DNA of 64,000 bases from Halorussus pelagicus (GCF_004087835.1 NZ_CP035119.1:1240001-1304000); one strand, 5' to 3'; shown: positions 42,092 through 51,022, counted from the first letter of the stretch. The notes: generated by a model from the sequence alone, not told the origin. A program made the numbers and translations.

Positions 42092-43224
42092 GCCAGAGCG
42101 CCGACGCGGGCGTCACCGACGGGGCGGCCCGCGAACTCCTCTGCGACCTCGTGGAAATCCAGTCGCCGAGCGGCGACGAGCGCGAGTGCGCCGAACGCCT
42201 CGCGGCCTTCTTCGCCGAGCGCGGCCGAGAAGTCTGGCTCGACGAAGTCGGCAACGTCCGCGCGCCCGCCGACGACTCGGTCCTGCTGACCTCGCACATC
42301 GACACCGTGCCGGGCGACATTTCCGTCGAAGTCACCGACGGCGAGCTCTGGGGCCGCGGAAGCGTCGATGCGAAGGGTCCGCTCGCCGCGATGGCCGCGG
42401 CCGCAGTCGAAACCGGCGTCAGCTTCGTCGGCGTCGTCGGCGAGGAGACCGACTCGCGGGGCGCGCGCCACCTCGTCGAGGACCGCGAGCAACCCGACGC
42501 CGTGGTCAACGGCGAACCCTCCGGGTGGGACGGCGTGACGCTGGGCTACCGGGGCCTTCTGGCGGGCGAGTACGCCGTCGAGACGGACTCGGCCCACACA
42601 TCGCGGCCCGACCCGAACGCGATTCAGGACGCGATGGCGTGGTGGCAATCGGTCGAAACGGCGTTCTCGTCGTCGGCCGACGACGAGAACGCCGAGACCG
42701 CCGAGAAAGACGGGAACACCGAGAATGCAGAGAAAAACGGGACCGCCGAGAAAGACGACAGCGACGAACCGGCCGTCTTCGAGCAGGTGACCGCCAAGCC
42801 CGTCGAGTTCTCGGGTGGCGTCGCCGCGGACGGTCTCTCGGTGGAGGCGACCGTTGAGGCGCAGTTCCGGATTCCGCAGGGTGAGACCGCGGCGGGGATT
42901 CGGGAGACCGTCGAGCGCGAGTTGGACGGAGGGAAAATCGACTGGCGGAAGCCGATTCCGCCCGTGATGGAGACGCCCCGGAGCGAAGTTGCGCGAGCGT
43001 TCCGGACCGCGATACGACGAGTCGGGGGCGATCCCCGACTCCTCCGCAAAACCGGAACCAGCGACATGAACCTCTACGCCGGAGCGTGGGACTGCCCGAT
43101 GGCGACCTACGGTCCCGGCGACTCCGAGTTGGACCACGTACCGAACGAACGCCTCGACCTCGGGGAGTTCGACCGCGCCGTCGCGGTTCTCGAACGCGTC
43201 TCCGAGCACCTCGCCGATCAATGA
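42088..43224 (+). CDS. argE: [LysW]-ornithine hydrolase
   Basis: A 378-residue M20-family metallopeptidase with a GTG start overlapping argD (GTGA). Metal-binding regions are LLTSHIDTVPGD (His and Asp), GRGSVDAKGPLAAM, and VVGEETDSRGARHLV (Glu-Glu catalytic pair). The C-terminal TGTSDMNLYAG block fits LysK. It releases ornithine from LysW. A highly charged insertion of about 35 residues (about 194-228; AENAETAEKDG-like, tandem EN/EK units) interrupts the lid domain and looks like a recent low-complexity expansion. Called lysK in other organisms. Confidence 0.93.
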   Translation: MSQSADAGVTDGAARELLCDLVEIQSPSGDERECAERLAAFFAERGREVWLDEVGNVRAPADDSVLLTSHIDTVPGDISVEVTDGELWGRGSVDAKGPLAAMAAAAVETGVSFVGVVGEETDSRGARHLVEDREQPDAVVNGEPSGWDGVTLGYRGLLAGEYAVETDSAHTSRPDPNAIQDAMAWWQSVETAFSSSADDENAETAEKDGNTENAEKNGTAEKDDSDEPAVFEQVTAKPVEFSGGVAADGLSVEATVEAQFRIPQGETAAGIRETVERELDGGKIDWRKPIPPVMETPRSEVARAFRTAIRRVGGDPRLLRKTGTSDMNLYAGAWDCPMATYGPGDSELDHVPNERLDLGEFDRAVAVLERVSEHLADQ

Positions 43225-44189
43225 GCAAACACGCCACCGAATCCACGACCGACGTGACCGACCACAACACCGAACCGCCAGCCAACCACTTCCTGCAAAT
43301 CGACGACCTCTCGGCGGACGAACTCGCCGAGTTGGTCTCGACCGCCGCGGAGTTGAAGCGCGCCCATCACGCCGGAGAAAGCCACGCGGTCCTGCCGAAC
43401 CAGAGCCTCGCCATGCTGTTCGAGAAGCCAAGCACCCGGACGCGGGTCTCCTTCGAGACGGGGATGACCCAGTTGGGCGGCCACGCCGTGTATCTCGGCC
43501 CGGACACGACCCACCTCGACCACGGCGAACCGGTCGCCGACACCGCTCGCGCCCTCTCGCGGTACGTCGATGCGGTGATGGCCCGCGTGTTCGACCACGG
43601 CGCGCTCGAAGCGATGGCGGAGTACGCCACGGTGCCGGTAATCAACGGTCTCTCGGACGCCGCTCACCCCTGCCAGACGCTCGCGGACCTGTTGACCGTC
43701 TACGAGCAGTTCGGCGGGTTCGAGGACGTGACCGTCGCGTGGGTCGGCGACGGGAACAACGTCGGGCAGTCGTTCGCCGTCGGGGCCGCGATGGCGGGCG
43801 TGGACCTGACGATGGCGACGCCCGAGGGGTACGGACCCGACGAGGACGTGCTGGCGCGGGCCGACGCATCCGGGCAGGTCCCGGAGGTCGTCCACGACCC
43901 CGAGGCGGCCGTCGAGGGCGCGGACGTGGTCTACACCGACGTGTGGGTCAGCATGGGGCAGGAGGACGAACGCGAGGCGAAACTGGACGATTTCGCGGGC
44001 TTTCAGGTGAACGACGACCTGCTCGCGGCCGCGCCCGAGGCCAGCGTGATGCACTGTCTGCCCGCCCACCGTGGCGAGGAGATAACTGGCGACGTGCTGG
44101 AGAGCGACCGGTCGATGGTCTGGGAGCAGGCCGAGAACCGGATGCACACCCAGAAGGCGCTGTTGACCCATCTGCTCGGCGAGAAGTAA
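43221..44189 (+). CDS. argF: Ornithine carbamoyltransferase
   Basis: A 322-residue enzyme; the ATG overlaps the argE stop. Carbamoyl-phosphate motif KPSTRTRVSFETGM, the HPCQTLADLLT motif, ornithine-side DVWVSMGQE and the catalytic HCLPAHRGEEIT are intact. It forms citrulline from ornithine and carbamoyl phosphate, feeding argG. It has a 22-residue hydrophilic N-terminal extension. It is the last gene of the operon, with a T6 run 25 bases after the stop. Confidence 0.97.
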   Translation: MSKHATESTTDVTDHNTEPPANHFLQIDDLSADELAELVSTAAELKRAHHAGESHAVLPNQSLAMLFEKPSTRTRVSFETGMTQLGGHAVYLGPDTTHLDHGEPVADTARALSRYVDAVMARVFDHGALEAMAEYATVPVINGLSDAAHPCQTLADLLTVYEQFGGFEDVTVAWVGDGNNVGQSFAVGAAMAGVDLTMATPEGYGPDEDVLARADASGQVPEVVHDPEAAVEGADVVYTDVWVSMGQEDEREAKLDDFAGFQVNDDLLAAAPEASVMHCLPAHRGEEITGDVLESDRSMVWEQAENRMHTQKALLTHLLGEK

Positions 44190-44213
44190 GTTCGGTGGGA
44201 AAGTAGTACAAAC

Positions 44214-44219
44214 TTTTTT
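44214..44219 (+). terminator. T6 tract after argF
   Basis: Six T residues 25 bases after the argF stop mark the likely end of the LysW operon and lie just upstream of vapB. Confidence 0.45.
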
Positions 44220-44247
44220 GTCTTAACCGAGAGTAGAGTAAGACAAG

Positions 44248-44550
44248 ATGAGCAGTAAAACGGACGGCGGAAAAGTCGTTCGCGTCTCCAAGAAGGGACA
44301 GACGACGATTCCGAAGCCGCTCCGGGAGAAGTTCGATATCGACGCCCCCGGACGTGTTCGATTTCGAGAGACCGAGGACGGGGAAATCGTCGTCGAACCA
44401 GTTCCACACCCCACCGACCTTCGCGGGTCACTCGCCGACGAAGACGCCGAACCCGGCGAGGTGTGGGAGGAGTTAGACGAGATGCGGGAGCGCGATAAAC
44501 GACGCGAGGAATCGGAACTCGAACGACTCGAAGGGTTGGAAGACGAATGA
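44248..44550 (+). CDS. vapB: VapB-type AbrB-domain antitoxin
   Basis: A 100-residue protein. Residues 9-52 are an AbrB/SpoVT swapped-hairpin domain (VVRVSKKGQTTIPKPLREKF then DIDAPGRVRFRETEDGEIVV). The C-terminal half is a charged helix (about 65-100) expected to bind the toxin. The stop overlaps the PIN-domain gene start (ATGA), the usual toxin-antitoxin arrangement. It should bind its own promoter with the toxin as co-repressor. Location between argF and catalase suggests an acquired module. Confidence 0.92.
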   Translation: MSSKTDGGKVVRVSKKGQTTIPKPLREKFDIDAPGRVRFRETEDGEIVVEPVPHPTDLRGSLADEDAEPGEVWEELDEMRERDKRREESELERLEGLEDE

Positions 44551-44990
44551 CGGGACCGTACGTGTTCGATGCGGAACCTCTCATCGCGTTCCTCAACGAC
44601 GAACCGGGGTCCGACCCCGTCGAACGTATCCTTGGAGCAGTGTACGACGACGAGGAGGACGCCGCGATGAGCGAAGTGACCGCGACGGAAGTCGCGTACA
44701 AAATCGCACGTATTCAGTCCGACGGTCAACCGACTGACGACCACCTCGCGCTCGGTCGTCGTCAAGTCCGAAACTTCGTAGACGGTGGCATCGAACTCGT
44801 TCCACCGACCGAATCGTGGGAAACCGCCGCGGCAGTGAAGATGCGAGGCGGAATCGCGCTCGGCGATGCGTTCGCAATAGCGTTGGCTGTCAACCGCGAA
44901 GCGACGCTTCTCGTCGGCGCAGACGACGACTTCGAAGATGTCGGTGTCTCGGCCGAGATACGCCGACTCCGAACCGAGCCTGCGCCCTAA
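44547..44990 (+). CDS. vapC: VapC-type PIN-domain ribonuclease toxin
   Basis: A 147-residue PIN-domain protein. Acidic active-site residues are in place: Asp8 (YVFDAEPLIAFL), Glu48 (TATEVAYKIA), Asp107 (GIALGDAFAIALA) and Asp126/127 (LLVGADDDF). The length is typical for VapC. It is predicted to cleave RNA, often tRNA, when not bound by VapB. All catalytic positions are conserved, so it is probably functional. Confidence 0.92.
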   Translation: MTGPYVFDAEPLIAFLNDEPGSDPVERILGAVYDDEEDAAMSEVTATEVAYKIARIQSDGQPTDDHLALGRRQVRNFVDGGIELVPPTESWETAAAVKMRGGIALGDAFAIALAVNREATLLVGADDDFEDVGVSAEIRRLRTEPAP

Positions 44991-45140
44991 TCGGCCACCG
45001 AGAGTTCGTCGTCTCGCTCGGTGCGAAACGACGCCACGGAGAGAGGCGGCGTTTTGTTTGTTTTTCAACTAGGAGTCATAAATGTCATCTGCCAAAACTG
45101 ATTACGGTCAGTCCGTCGTGGCTCCGCTGGGAGTCAACCA

Positions 45141-45956
45141 ATGTTCTACCACGACAACGAGCTTCAGTACGAAGTCGAAGTCGAAGAGCCGGACCCGTAC
45201 TTCGCAAAGATGCTCCAGCAGGCCATCGGCGGCGTCGAGGGCGAGATGCGCGTCGCGCTCCAGTACATGTTTCAGGCGTTCGGGCAACCGAAGGAGAAAC
45301 AGGAGTACCGCAATCTCCTGATGGAGACTGCGGCCGAGGAGTTAGGTCACATCGAGATGCTGGCCACCGCCGTCTCAAAGAACTTGCAGGGCGCGCCCGA
45401 GGAGATGCGCCGGGAGGCCCGCGAGAACGACGCCGTCATCGACGCGATGATGGGCGGCGGGCAACCGAGACAGGCGCTGTCGGCCGGACTCCACGCGATG
45501 CCGGTGGACGCCAACGGCAACCCCTTCAGCGGGAACTTCGTCGTCGCCAGCGGGAACCTCGCGGCGGACATGTACGCGAACATCATGGCCGAATCGACCG
45601 GGCGACTGCTGGCGACGCGGTTGTACGAGATGACCGACGACGAGGGGATGAAGGACATGCTCGCGTACCTCATCGCCCGTGACACGATGCATCAGAATCA
45701 GTGGCACGCCGTTCTCGAAGAGATGGGCGAGACGGTCCCCGTGCCCGCGAGTTTCGATCAGGAGAAGGAGAAAGAGGACTACAACTACGAGTTCATGTCC
45801 ACGTACCGTGAGGACCGCGAGAATCCCCACGAGCGCTGGACCGAAGGGGTCTCCGTGGACGGAAAGGGGGAGTTCTCGTTCGGCACCCAACCCGGCGGCG
45901 GCAACCCGCAACTCGAAGCGGTCATCGAGGAGATGCACAACGAGGCCAGCAAGTAG
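45141..45956 (+). CDS. Manganese (non-haem) catalase
   Basis: A 271-residue ferritin-fold catalase. The start MFYHDNELQYEVEVEEPDPY matches the family N-terminus; an ATG at 45082 opens only a different short frame. Di-manganese ligand candidates are Glu35 (VEGEMRVALQY), Glu66-Glu67..His70 (AAEELGHIEML), a later Glu in NIMAESTGRLLA, and His in RDTMHQNQW. It disproportionates hydrogen peroxide in the cytoplasm. Upstream is a T-rich promoter area near 45055-45070. No other oxidative-stress gene is adjacent. Confidence 0.95.
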   Translation: MFYHDNELQYEVEVEEPDPYFAKMLQQAIGGVEGEMRVALQYMFQAFGQPKEKQEYRNLLMETAAEELGHIEMLATAVSKNLQGAPEEMRREARENDAVIDAMMGGGQPRQALSAGLHAMPVDANGNPFSGNFVVASGNLAADMYANIMAESTGRLLATRLYEMTDDEGMKDMLAYLIARDTMHQNQWHAVLEEMGETVPVPASFDQEKEKEDYNYEFMSTYREDRENPHERWTEGVSVDGKGEFSFGTQPGGGNPQLEAVIEEMHNEASK

Positions 45957-45971
45957 GGGCGAACGGCCGCT

Positions 45972-46247
45972 TCAGTTTCGCAGAACGCCGTACGCGACGC
46001 CGAGGACCGCGCCGTAGAGGACGTGCCCGACGAGACTGCTGACGCTCAACTCGGGAATCGGCAGTATCCAGACGGTGTTCGCCAGCGCCCAGAACGCGAC
46101 GGCGACACCGGTTCCGACCGCCCAGAGCGCGACGCCGTAGCAAGCACCGAGGACGACCACGCTCGTCGGAAAGAGAGATAAATAGGAGTAGGTGAGCGCG
46201 AGCCGCGAGTGCCAGTGCGCGCCAGCGAAATTTCGGCCAGCGAGCCA
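45972..46247 (-). pseudogene. 5'-truncated membrane protein remnant
   Basis: The minus-strand frame from 46247 to the stop at 45972 encodes about 91 residues ending FWALANTVWILPIPELSVSS and LVGHVLYGAVLGVAYGVLRN. It has two or three TM helices and looks like the C-terminal half of a YagU/DUF1440-like or related haloarchaeal four-helix membrane protein. An in-frame stop at 46248-46250 and an AT-rich region follow upstream, and there is no plausible native start. A shorter translation from an internal ATG (46160) would give 62 residues and cannot be excluded. Confidence 0.55.
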
Positions 46248-46287
46248 TCATAACCGGACAGACATGTTCGATTTCTGTTTTCAGTCA

Positions 46288-46302
46288 AGGTACCGTTTAT
46301 CA
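46288..46302. repeat. 15-bp direct repeat, copy 1 (AGGTACCGTTTATCA)
   Basis: Identical to 46347-46361, 59 bases away, in an AT-rich intergenic region. The bases before it (GTTTTCAGTCA and GTTTACAGCCG) are also similar. It could be a regulator-binding site for the hydrolase at 46461. Confidence 0.7.
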
Positions 46303-46346
46303 CAGCGTAGTTCCAATTACTTTTATCGACATTTCGTTTACAGCCG

Positions 46347-46361
46347 AGGTACCGTTTATCA
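46347..46361. repeat. 15-bp direct repeat, copy 2 (AGGTACCGTTTATCA)
   Basis: Second copy, about 100 bases before the hydrolase start, followed by TTAATACCGGTTAAATC, which repeats part of the motif in altered form. Confidence 0.7.
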
Positions 46362-46460
46362 TTAATACCGGTTAAATCAGCTTACGAGTGTCTGATTCTC
46401 CCAGTTACTGTCTAAAAATAAATGAGTAGATTTTTGTAAGGGGTGTTCTTGCGATGGAAT

Positions 46461-47411
46461 ATGTCAGAGGCCCACCCCGACATCGAAGCGGTCGTTTCCG
46501 AAGTACCACCCCTGCACCAGTTCTCGGTCGAGCAAGCGCGCGAGGGCTACGCCGACTACCTCTCGGTCGAGCAGGACCTCGTCTCGCTCGCGGACGTACG
46601 CGACAGTGTCGTCCACGGACCGGACGGCAACAACGTTCCGATTCGGGTGTACACGCCTGAAGGCGACGGCCCGTTCCCGGTCATGGTCTGGATGCACGGC
46701 GGTGGCTTCCTCCTCGGTGACATCGAGACCTACGACCCCGTCTGTCGGGTTCTCGCCGACGAACTCGGCTGTATCGTCGTCTCGCCGGACTACCGACTCG
46801 CTCCCGAACACAAGTTCCCGGCCGGACTGCAGGACTGCTACGCCGTCGTCGAGTGGGCGTCCTCTCGAACCGACGTACTCGGCACCGACTCGGACAAACT
46901 CTTCGTCGGCGGGGACAGCGCTGGCGGTAACCTCGCGGCCGCGGTCTCGCTCATGGCCCGCGACAAGGGCGGACCTGACATCGACTATCAGGTGTTGGTC
47001 TACCCGACGACCACCTTTTCCTACGAGTTCGACGACGACTCGAGCGGCGACGAGAGCTACTTCATCACCGAACCCGACCTCCAGTGGTCGTGGGAACACT
47101 ACCTCGAAAACGAAATCGACGGGATGAGCCCCTACGCCTCCCCGCTACAGGCCAACGACCTGAGCGGCCTGCCGCCCGCCACCGTCCTCACCGCCGAGTT
47201 CGACCCGCTCCGCGAGGAGGGCGTCGCCTACGCCGAACGACTCGAAGACGCCGGGGTTCCCGTCGAACACGCTCATTACGACGAGATGGTCCACTCGTTC
47301 TTCACGAACGTCGCCGAACCGCGAGTCGAACAGGCGTGGGACGCGATGGCCGAAATCGGCGCTCACCTCGACGAAGCCTTCGCCGACGAGAAAGAGCTGC
47401 TGGTCGCCTGA
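46461..47411 (+). CDS. Alpha/beta hydrolase, HSL (GDXG) family
   Basis: A 316-residue hydrolase; start MSEAHPDIEAVVSEVPPLHQ. Oxyanion motif WMHGGGFLLG, nucleophile GGDSAGGNLAAA, Asp in TAEFDPLREEG and His in DEMVHSFF give a complete catalytic set. It is a paralog of the hydrolase at 13070 with the same order of motifs but is clearly diverged. Expected to hydrolyse short-chain carboxylesters in the cytoplasm. The upstream AT-rich region with direct repeats suggests specific regulation. Confidence 0.92.
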   Translation: MSEAHPDIEAVVSEVPPLHQFSVEQAREGYADYLSVEQDLVSLADVRDSVVHGPDGNNVPIRVYTPEGDGPFPVMVWMHGGGFLLGDIETYDPVCRVLADELGCIVVSPDYRLAPEHKFPAGLQDCYAVVEWASSRTDVLGTDSDKLFVGGDSAGGNLAAAVSLMARDKGGPDIDYQVLVYPTTTFSYEFDDDSSGDESYFITEPDLQWSWEHYLENEIDGMSPYASPLQANDLSGLPPATVLTAEFDPLREEGVAYAERLEDAGVPVEHAHYDEMVHSFFTNVAEPRVEQAWDAMAEIGAHLDEAFADEKELLVA

Positions 47412-47528
47412 CGATGGACCGACGACTCCGAGCAGTGCGGTCGATTTCCACGCCGTAGTTGGACACCGAATCCCGTAGTAATACCGCTAACCGGCCCTTT
47501 TTCCCGGTGCCCACCTTCTCGGAGAACG

Positions 47529-48788
47529 ATGACTCTCAGTCTCTCCGAGGAGCGACCCGACCCGCCGCGAGCGGCCGACGACGGGGTCTGGCTGGCCTGT
47601 ATCGAGTGTGGAGCGACCTTCACGCCGTTCGATGCGGTCCGGTACACCTGCGATGCCTGTGACGGCCTACTCGAAGTCCGATACGCCGACCTACCGACCT
47701 TCGACGACTTCGAAGGGCGGGGCGTCTGGCGGTACGCCGACGCGCTCCCCTTCGCGGAGGGCGTGAGTATCGAGGAGGGCGACACGCCCCTCTACGAGGT
47801 GCCGACCATCGAGGACGAGACCGGCGTCGCGGACCTCCGAGTCAAACACGAGGGGATGAACCCCACGGGGAGTTTCAAGGACCGCGGCATGACCGTCGGC
47901 GTCCGCGTCGCCGAGAAACTGGGCGTCGGCCGCCTCGCGTGCGCCTCCACGGGCAACACGAGCGCGGCGCTCGCCTGCTACGGCGCGCGCGCGGGCACGG
48001 AAGTTCTGGTTTTGCTCCCCGCCGGGAAAGTCGCCGCGGGGAAGGTGGCACAGGCCAGCCTCCACGGCGCGCGAATTCTGGAAGTCGATGGCAACTTCGA
48101 CGCCTGTCTCGACATCGTCTCGGACCTCGCGGCCCGCGGCGAGGCGTACCTGCTCAACTCGCTCAACCCCTTCCGACTGGAGGGCCAGAAGACCATCGGT
48201 CTCGAAATCGTCGAGCAGTTCCGGGACCAGACGGGCGACCTTCCGGACCGCATCGTCCTGCCGGTTGGCAACGCGGGCAACACCGCCGCGCTCTACAAGG
48301 CGTTCCGCGAACTGGTCGCGGCCGGGGCACTCGACCCCGCGGAGGTTCCCACACTCACTGGCGTGCAGGCCGAGGGCGCGGCCCCGATGGTCGAAGCCGT
48401 CGAAGAGGGACGAGACGAGGTGCGCCGCTGGGAGGAAGTCGAGACGCGCGCGACGGCCATCCGCATCGGCAACCCCGTCAACGCGCCGAAGGCGCTTCCC
48501 GGCATCCGGGAGACCGGAGGTACCGCGGTCGGGGTCTCCGACGAGGAAATCACTGACGCCCAGCGCGCGCTCGCCCGCGACGGCGTGGGCGTCGAACCCG
48601 CGAGTGCAGCGTCGGTCGCTGGACTCCGAAAGCTCCGCGAGTCGGGCGATATCGCGGCCGACGAGCAGGTCGTCTGTCTCACGACGGGCCATCTTCTGAA
48701 GGACCCCGACGCCGCGGCGGCCGCCGGGGCGGACCCGGAACCGGTTCCGGCCGACACCGACGGCGTACTCGACCAACTCGGCGAGTAG
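47529..48788 (+). CDS. thrC: Threonine synthase
   Basis: A 419-residue PLP enzyme. The N-terminal zinc-ribbon-like segment has Cys24, Cys27, Cys41 and Cys44 (CIEC, CDAC). EGDTPLYEVP and HEGMNPTGSFKDRGMTV follow, with Lys117 binding PLP. ACASTGNTSAALACYGARAG and VLPVGNAGNTAALYKAF are further family blocks. It converts O-phosphohomoserine to threonine. It stands alone with its own promoter region. The acidic tail ADPEPVPADTDG is typical of haloarchaea. Confidence 0.95.
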   Translation: MTLSLSEERPDPPRAADDGVWLACIECGATFTPFDAVRYTCDACDGLLEVRYADLPTFDDFEGRGVWRYADALPFAEGVSIEEGDTPLYEVPTIEDETGVADLRVKHEGMNPTGSFKDRGMTVGVRVAEKLGVGRLACASTGNTSAALACYGARAGTEVLVLLPAGKVAAGKVAQASLHGARILEVDGNFDACLDIVSDLAARGEAYLLNSLNPFRLEGQKTIGLEIVEQFRDQTGDLPDRIVLPVGNAGNTAALYKAFRELVAAGALDPAEVPTLTGVQAEGAAPMVEAVEEGRDEVRRWEEVETRATAIRIGNPVNAPKALPGIRETGGTAVGVSDEEITDAQRALARDGVGVEPASAASVAGLRKLRESGDIAADEQVVCLTTGHLLKDPDAAAAAGADPEPVPADTDGVLDQLGE

Positions 48789-48967
48789 CGGCGCGTCCTG
48801 GGTCGAGGCGGCGGCGTGTATCGGGACGACGCACGCTCGTTTCGGCGAGAAAACGCGCGTTCAGTTTAGTATTCTTTACATAAATTCTTCTATTTTAAAT
48901 TACGTCTATATAGCCCTCAATCGTCTTATACCGGTGCGCTTCGCCCGATTCGGTATCGAGCAGATGA

Positions 48968-48975
48968 TTTATATA
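48968..48975 (+). promoter_or_regulatory. TATA box (TTTATATA) of sensor kinase gene
   Basis: Lies 40-47 bases before the ATG at 49015, so a leader of about 15 bases is expected. It sits at the end of an AT-rich 48860-48925 tract. Confidence 0.5.
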
Positions 48976-49014
48976 TGGCGGACGGAATGAAACTGGTAAC
49001 ACGTTTCAGAAACG

Positions 49015-50718
49015 ATGCACCTCACGTACTCCGTCGTCTTGTCGATGTTCGCGTGTCTCGTCTCCGTCACTGTCAGCGTCCTCTCGTGGCGGCGCAGAGA
49101 GGCGCGCGGAGCGCTCCCGATAGTGGTGTTCACTGCGGCGACTGCAATCTGGACCGCCGGGAACGGGCTTCAGGTGGCGAGTACGACGATTTCGGCCAAG
49201 CTGTTCTGGGTGAGCGTGGAGTACGTCGGGACCGCCGTCGTCCCGCTGGCATGGTTCGCGTTCGCATGCGAGTACACCGACAACCGCGAGTGGCTCTCGC
49301 GTCGCGCGCTCGTCGCGCTCGCGGTTCCGAGCGCGCTCACGCTCGTCCTCGCGTGGACGAACGAATACCACCACCTTGTCCGAACGTCGGCCGAACTCGT
49401 GACGGTAAACGGCACCGTCGTTTTGCGCCGGACGTTCGGGCCAGCGTTTTTCGCGGGAACGGTGTACGCCAACATCGTCAACGGCGTCGGCACCGTCCTC
49501 CTCCTCCGCGGACTGGTCAGGTCACAGGACCTCTTTCAGAAACAGACCGTCGCGGTACTCGCGGGGACGACGGTCCCGTGGGCCGCGTCCGGACTGTACT
49601 ACAACGGCTTTCTCTCCGTGCAACCGGAGGTCTTCTTTGCGGTTACCGGCGTGGCCTTCGCTTACGCGATTTCGAGGTACGAACTGCTCAAGGTTGCCCC
49701 TATCGGCCGCCGGACCGTCGTCGAGGAGATAGACGACCCGGTGTTGGTTCTCGACGCGAAGGACCGAATCGTTGACGCGAACCCGGCGGCGCGGCGCGTC
49801 TTCGGATGGGCGCGTGCGGCCGACCCGATAGGTCGGCCGCTGGCGGCGGTCCGTGACTCGCACCCATCGGTCCTCGACGCGTACGAGTTGGGCGACCAGT
49901 CGGAGAAAATTGCCGTGGAGAGCGACGACGGCGTGCACCGATACTTCGACGTGCAACGGTCCTCGCTGTCGGACCGAGGTCGCTCGGTTTCGGGGTCGGT
50001 TCTCGTCCTCAACGACGTGACCGCCCACAAACGCTACGAGGAGCATCTGGAGCGACAGAACGAGTATCTCGAACACGTCGCACAGAACCTCGCTCACGAC
50101 CTCCGGAACCCGCTGAACGTCGCGCAGGGCCACCTCGAATTCGCCCGAACGGCCGACGACGACTCCGCCCATCTCGACAAGGTCGAGGGCGCACACCAGC
50201 GCATGGACGACATCGTGGACGAAATCCTCGACATGGCCAACGGCGAAGTGCCGGTCCAACTCGACCATCTCTCGGTCGAGGGCGTCGCGCGGAACGCGTG
50301 GGAGAACGTCGAGACGTACGACGCGACGCTCGCGTTCGACGGGACCGAACTGTCGGTCCGGGCCGACCAGCGGCAACTGGCGAGCGTGTTCGAGAACCTG
50401 TTTCGGAACGCGATAGAGAACGCCGGACACGACGCCGCGGTCCGGGTCGGCAGCCTCGGGTCGGACGGCGACAACGGAGTTGCGTCCCTCGCGCCCCAGA
50501 GCGGGTTCTACGTCGCCGACGACGGGCCGGGAATCCCCGAACGCGAGCGCGAGCGCGTGTTCGAGCGAGGATACACGACCCGCGAAGACGGAACGGGCGT
50601 CGGTCTCGCGTTCGTCCGCGACGTGATTGAGCGCCACGAGTGGGAGGTCTGCGTGGCCGAGAGCGACGCTGGCGGAACGCGAGTCGAAGTCCGCGAGGTC
50701 ACGGTGGCACCGACCTGA
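49015..50718 (+). CDS. Membrane sensor histidine kinase with PAS domain
   Basis: A 567-residue protein. Residues 1-220 form about seven TM helices of the histidine-kinase N-terminal 7TM type. A PAS domain follows (about 235-345; VLDAKDRIVDANPAARRVFG). The HisKA domain has phosphoacceptor His361 in NLAHDLRNPLNVAQ. The ATPase domain has N box LFRNAIENAG, DDGPGIPERERERVF and GTGVGLAFVRDVI. It should autophosphorylate and pass phosphate to a response regulator, which is not encoded nearby. The stimulus is unknown. Confidence 0.95.
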   Translation: MHLTYSVVLSMFACLVSVTVSVLSWRRREARGALPIVVFTAATAIWTAGNGLQVASTTISAKLFWVSVEYVGTAVVPLAWFAFACEYTDNREWLSRRALVALAVPSALTLVLAWTNEYHHLVRTSAELVTVNGTVVLRRTFGPAFFAGTVYANIVNGVGTVLLLRGLVRSQDLFQKQTVAVLAGTTVPWAASGLYYNGFLSVQPEVFFAVTGVAFAYAISRYELLKVAPIGRRTVVEEIDDPVLVLDAKDRIVDANPAARRVFGWARAADPIGRPLAAVRDSHPSVLDAYELGDQSEKIAVESDDGVHRYFDVQRSSLSDRGRSVSGSVLVLNDVTAHKRYEEHLERQNEYLEHVAQNLAHDLRNPLNVAQGHLEFARTADDDSAHLDKVEGAHQRMDDIVDEILDMANGEVPVQLDHLSVEGVARNAWENVETYDATLAFDGTELSVRADQRQLASVFENLFRNAIENAGHDAAVRVGSLGSDGDNGVASLAPQSGFYVADDGPGIPERERERVFERGYTTREDGTGVGLAFVRDVIERHEWEVCVAESDAGGTRVEVREVTVAPT

Positions 50719-50783
50719 CGGTTGGGTGGCGTGGAGTCCGAGCGACGACGGACTCGCGTCGCGGAAACCGTCCGAGTGCGTTC

Positions 50784-51011
50784 TCAGAGCGCCACCGACG
50801 CGAAGTAGACGCCAGCACCGACGAGCGCCACGCCGACGACCTGCACTACCCGTCGCCACCGACCTGCCGACGAGTTCTCGCCGTACTCGCCCCCGCGGCC
50901 GGGCGGCGCCCGACCCGCGGTGTGTATCTGGACGACCGCGTCCGGGACCGCGAGGAAAAACAGTCCGAGTCCGACGCCGAGGACGGCCGCAAGCAGGGTT
51001 CGGAGGTCCAT
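50784..51011 (-). CDS. Small two-TM membrane protein
   Basis: A 75-residue protein with two hydrophobic helices (about 4-26, TLLAAVLGVGLGLFFLAV, and 56-74, VVQVVGVALVGAGVYFASV) joined by a hydrophilic Gly/Arg-rich loop. It is encoded 11 bases downstream of htpX on the same strand, so probably co-transcribed with it. Small haloarchaeal proteins of this layout are common and uncharacterised. Confidence 0.75.
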   Translation of the reverse strand: MDLRTLLAAVLGVGLGLFFLAVPDAVVQIHTAGRAPPGRGGEYGENSSAGRWRRVVQVVGVALVGAGVYFASVAL

Positions 51012-51022
51012 CGTGGTCGGAG

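Noticed and set aside
45082-45321. ATG-started 79-codon frame before manganese catalase
   Set aside because: Its frame runs into the catalase gene out of phase and becomes Ser/Arg-rich; the catalase start at 45141 matches the family.
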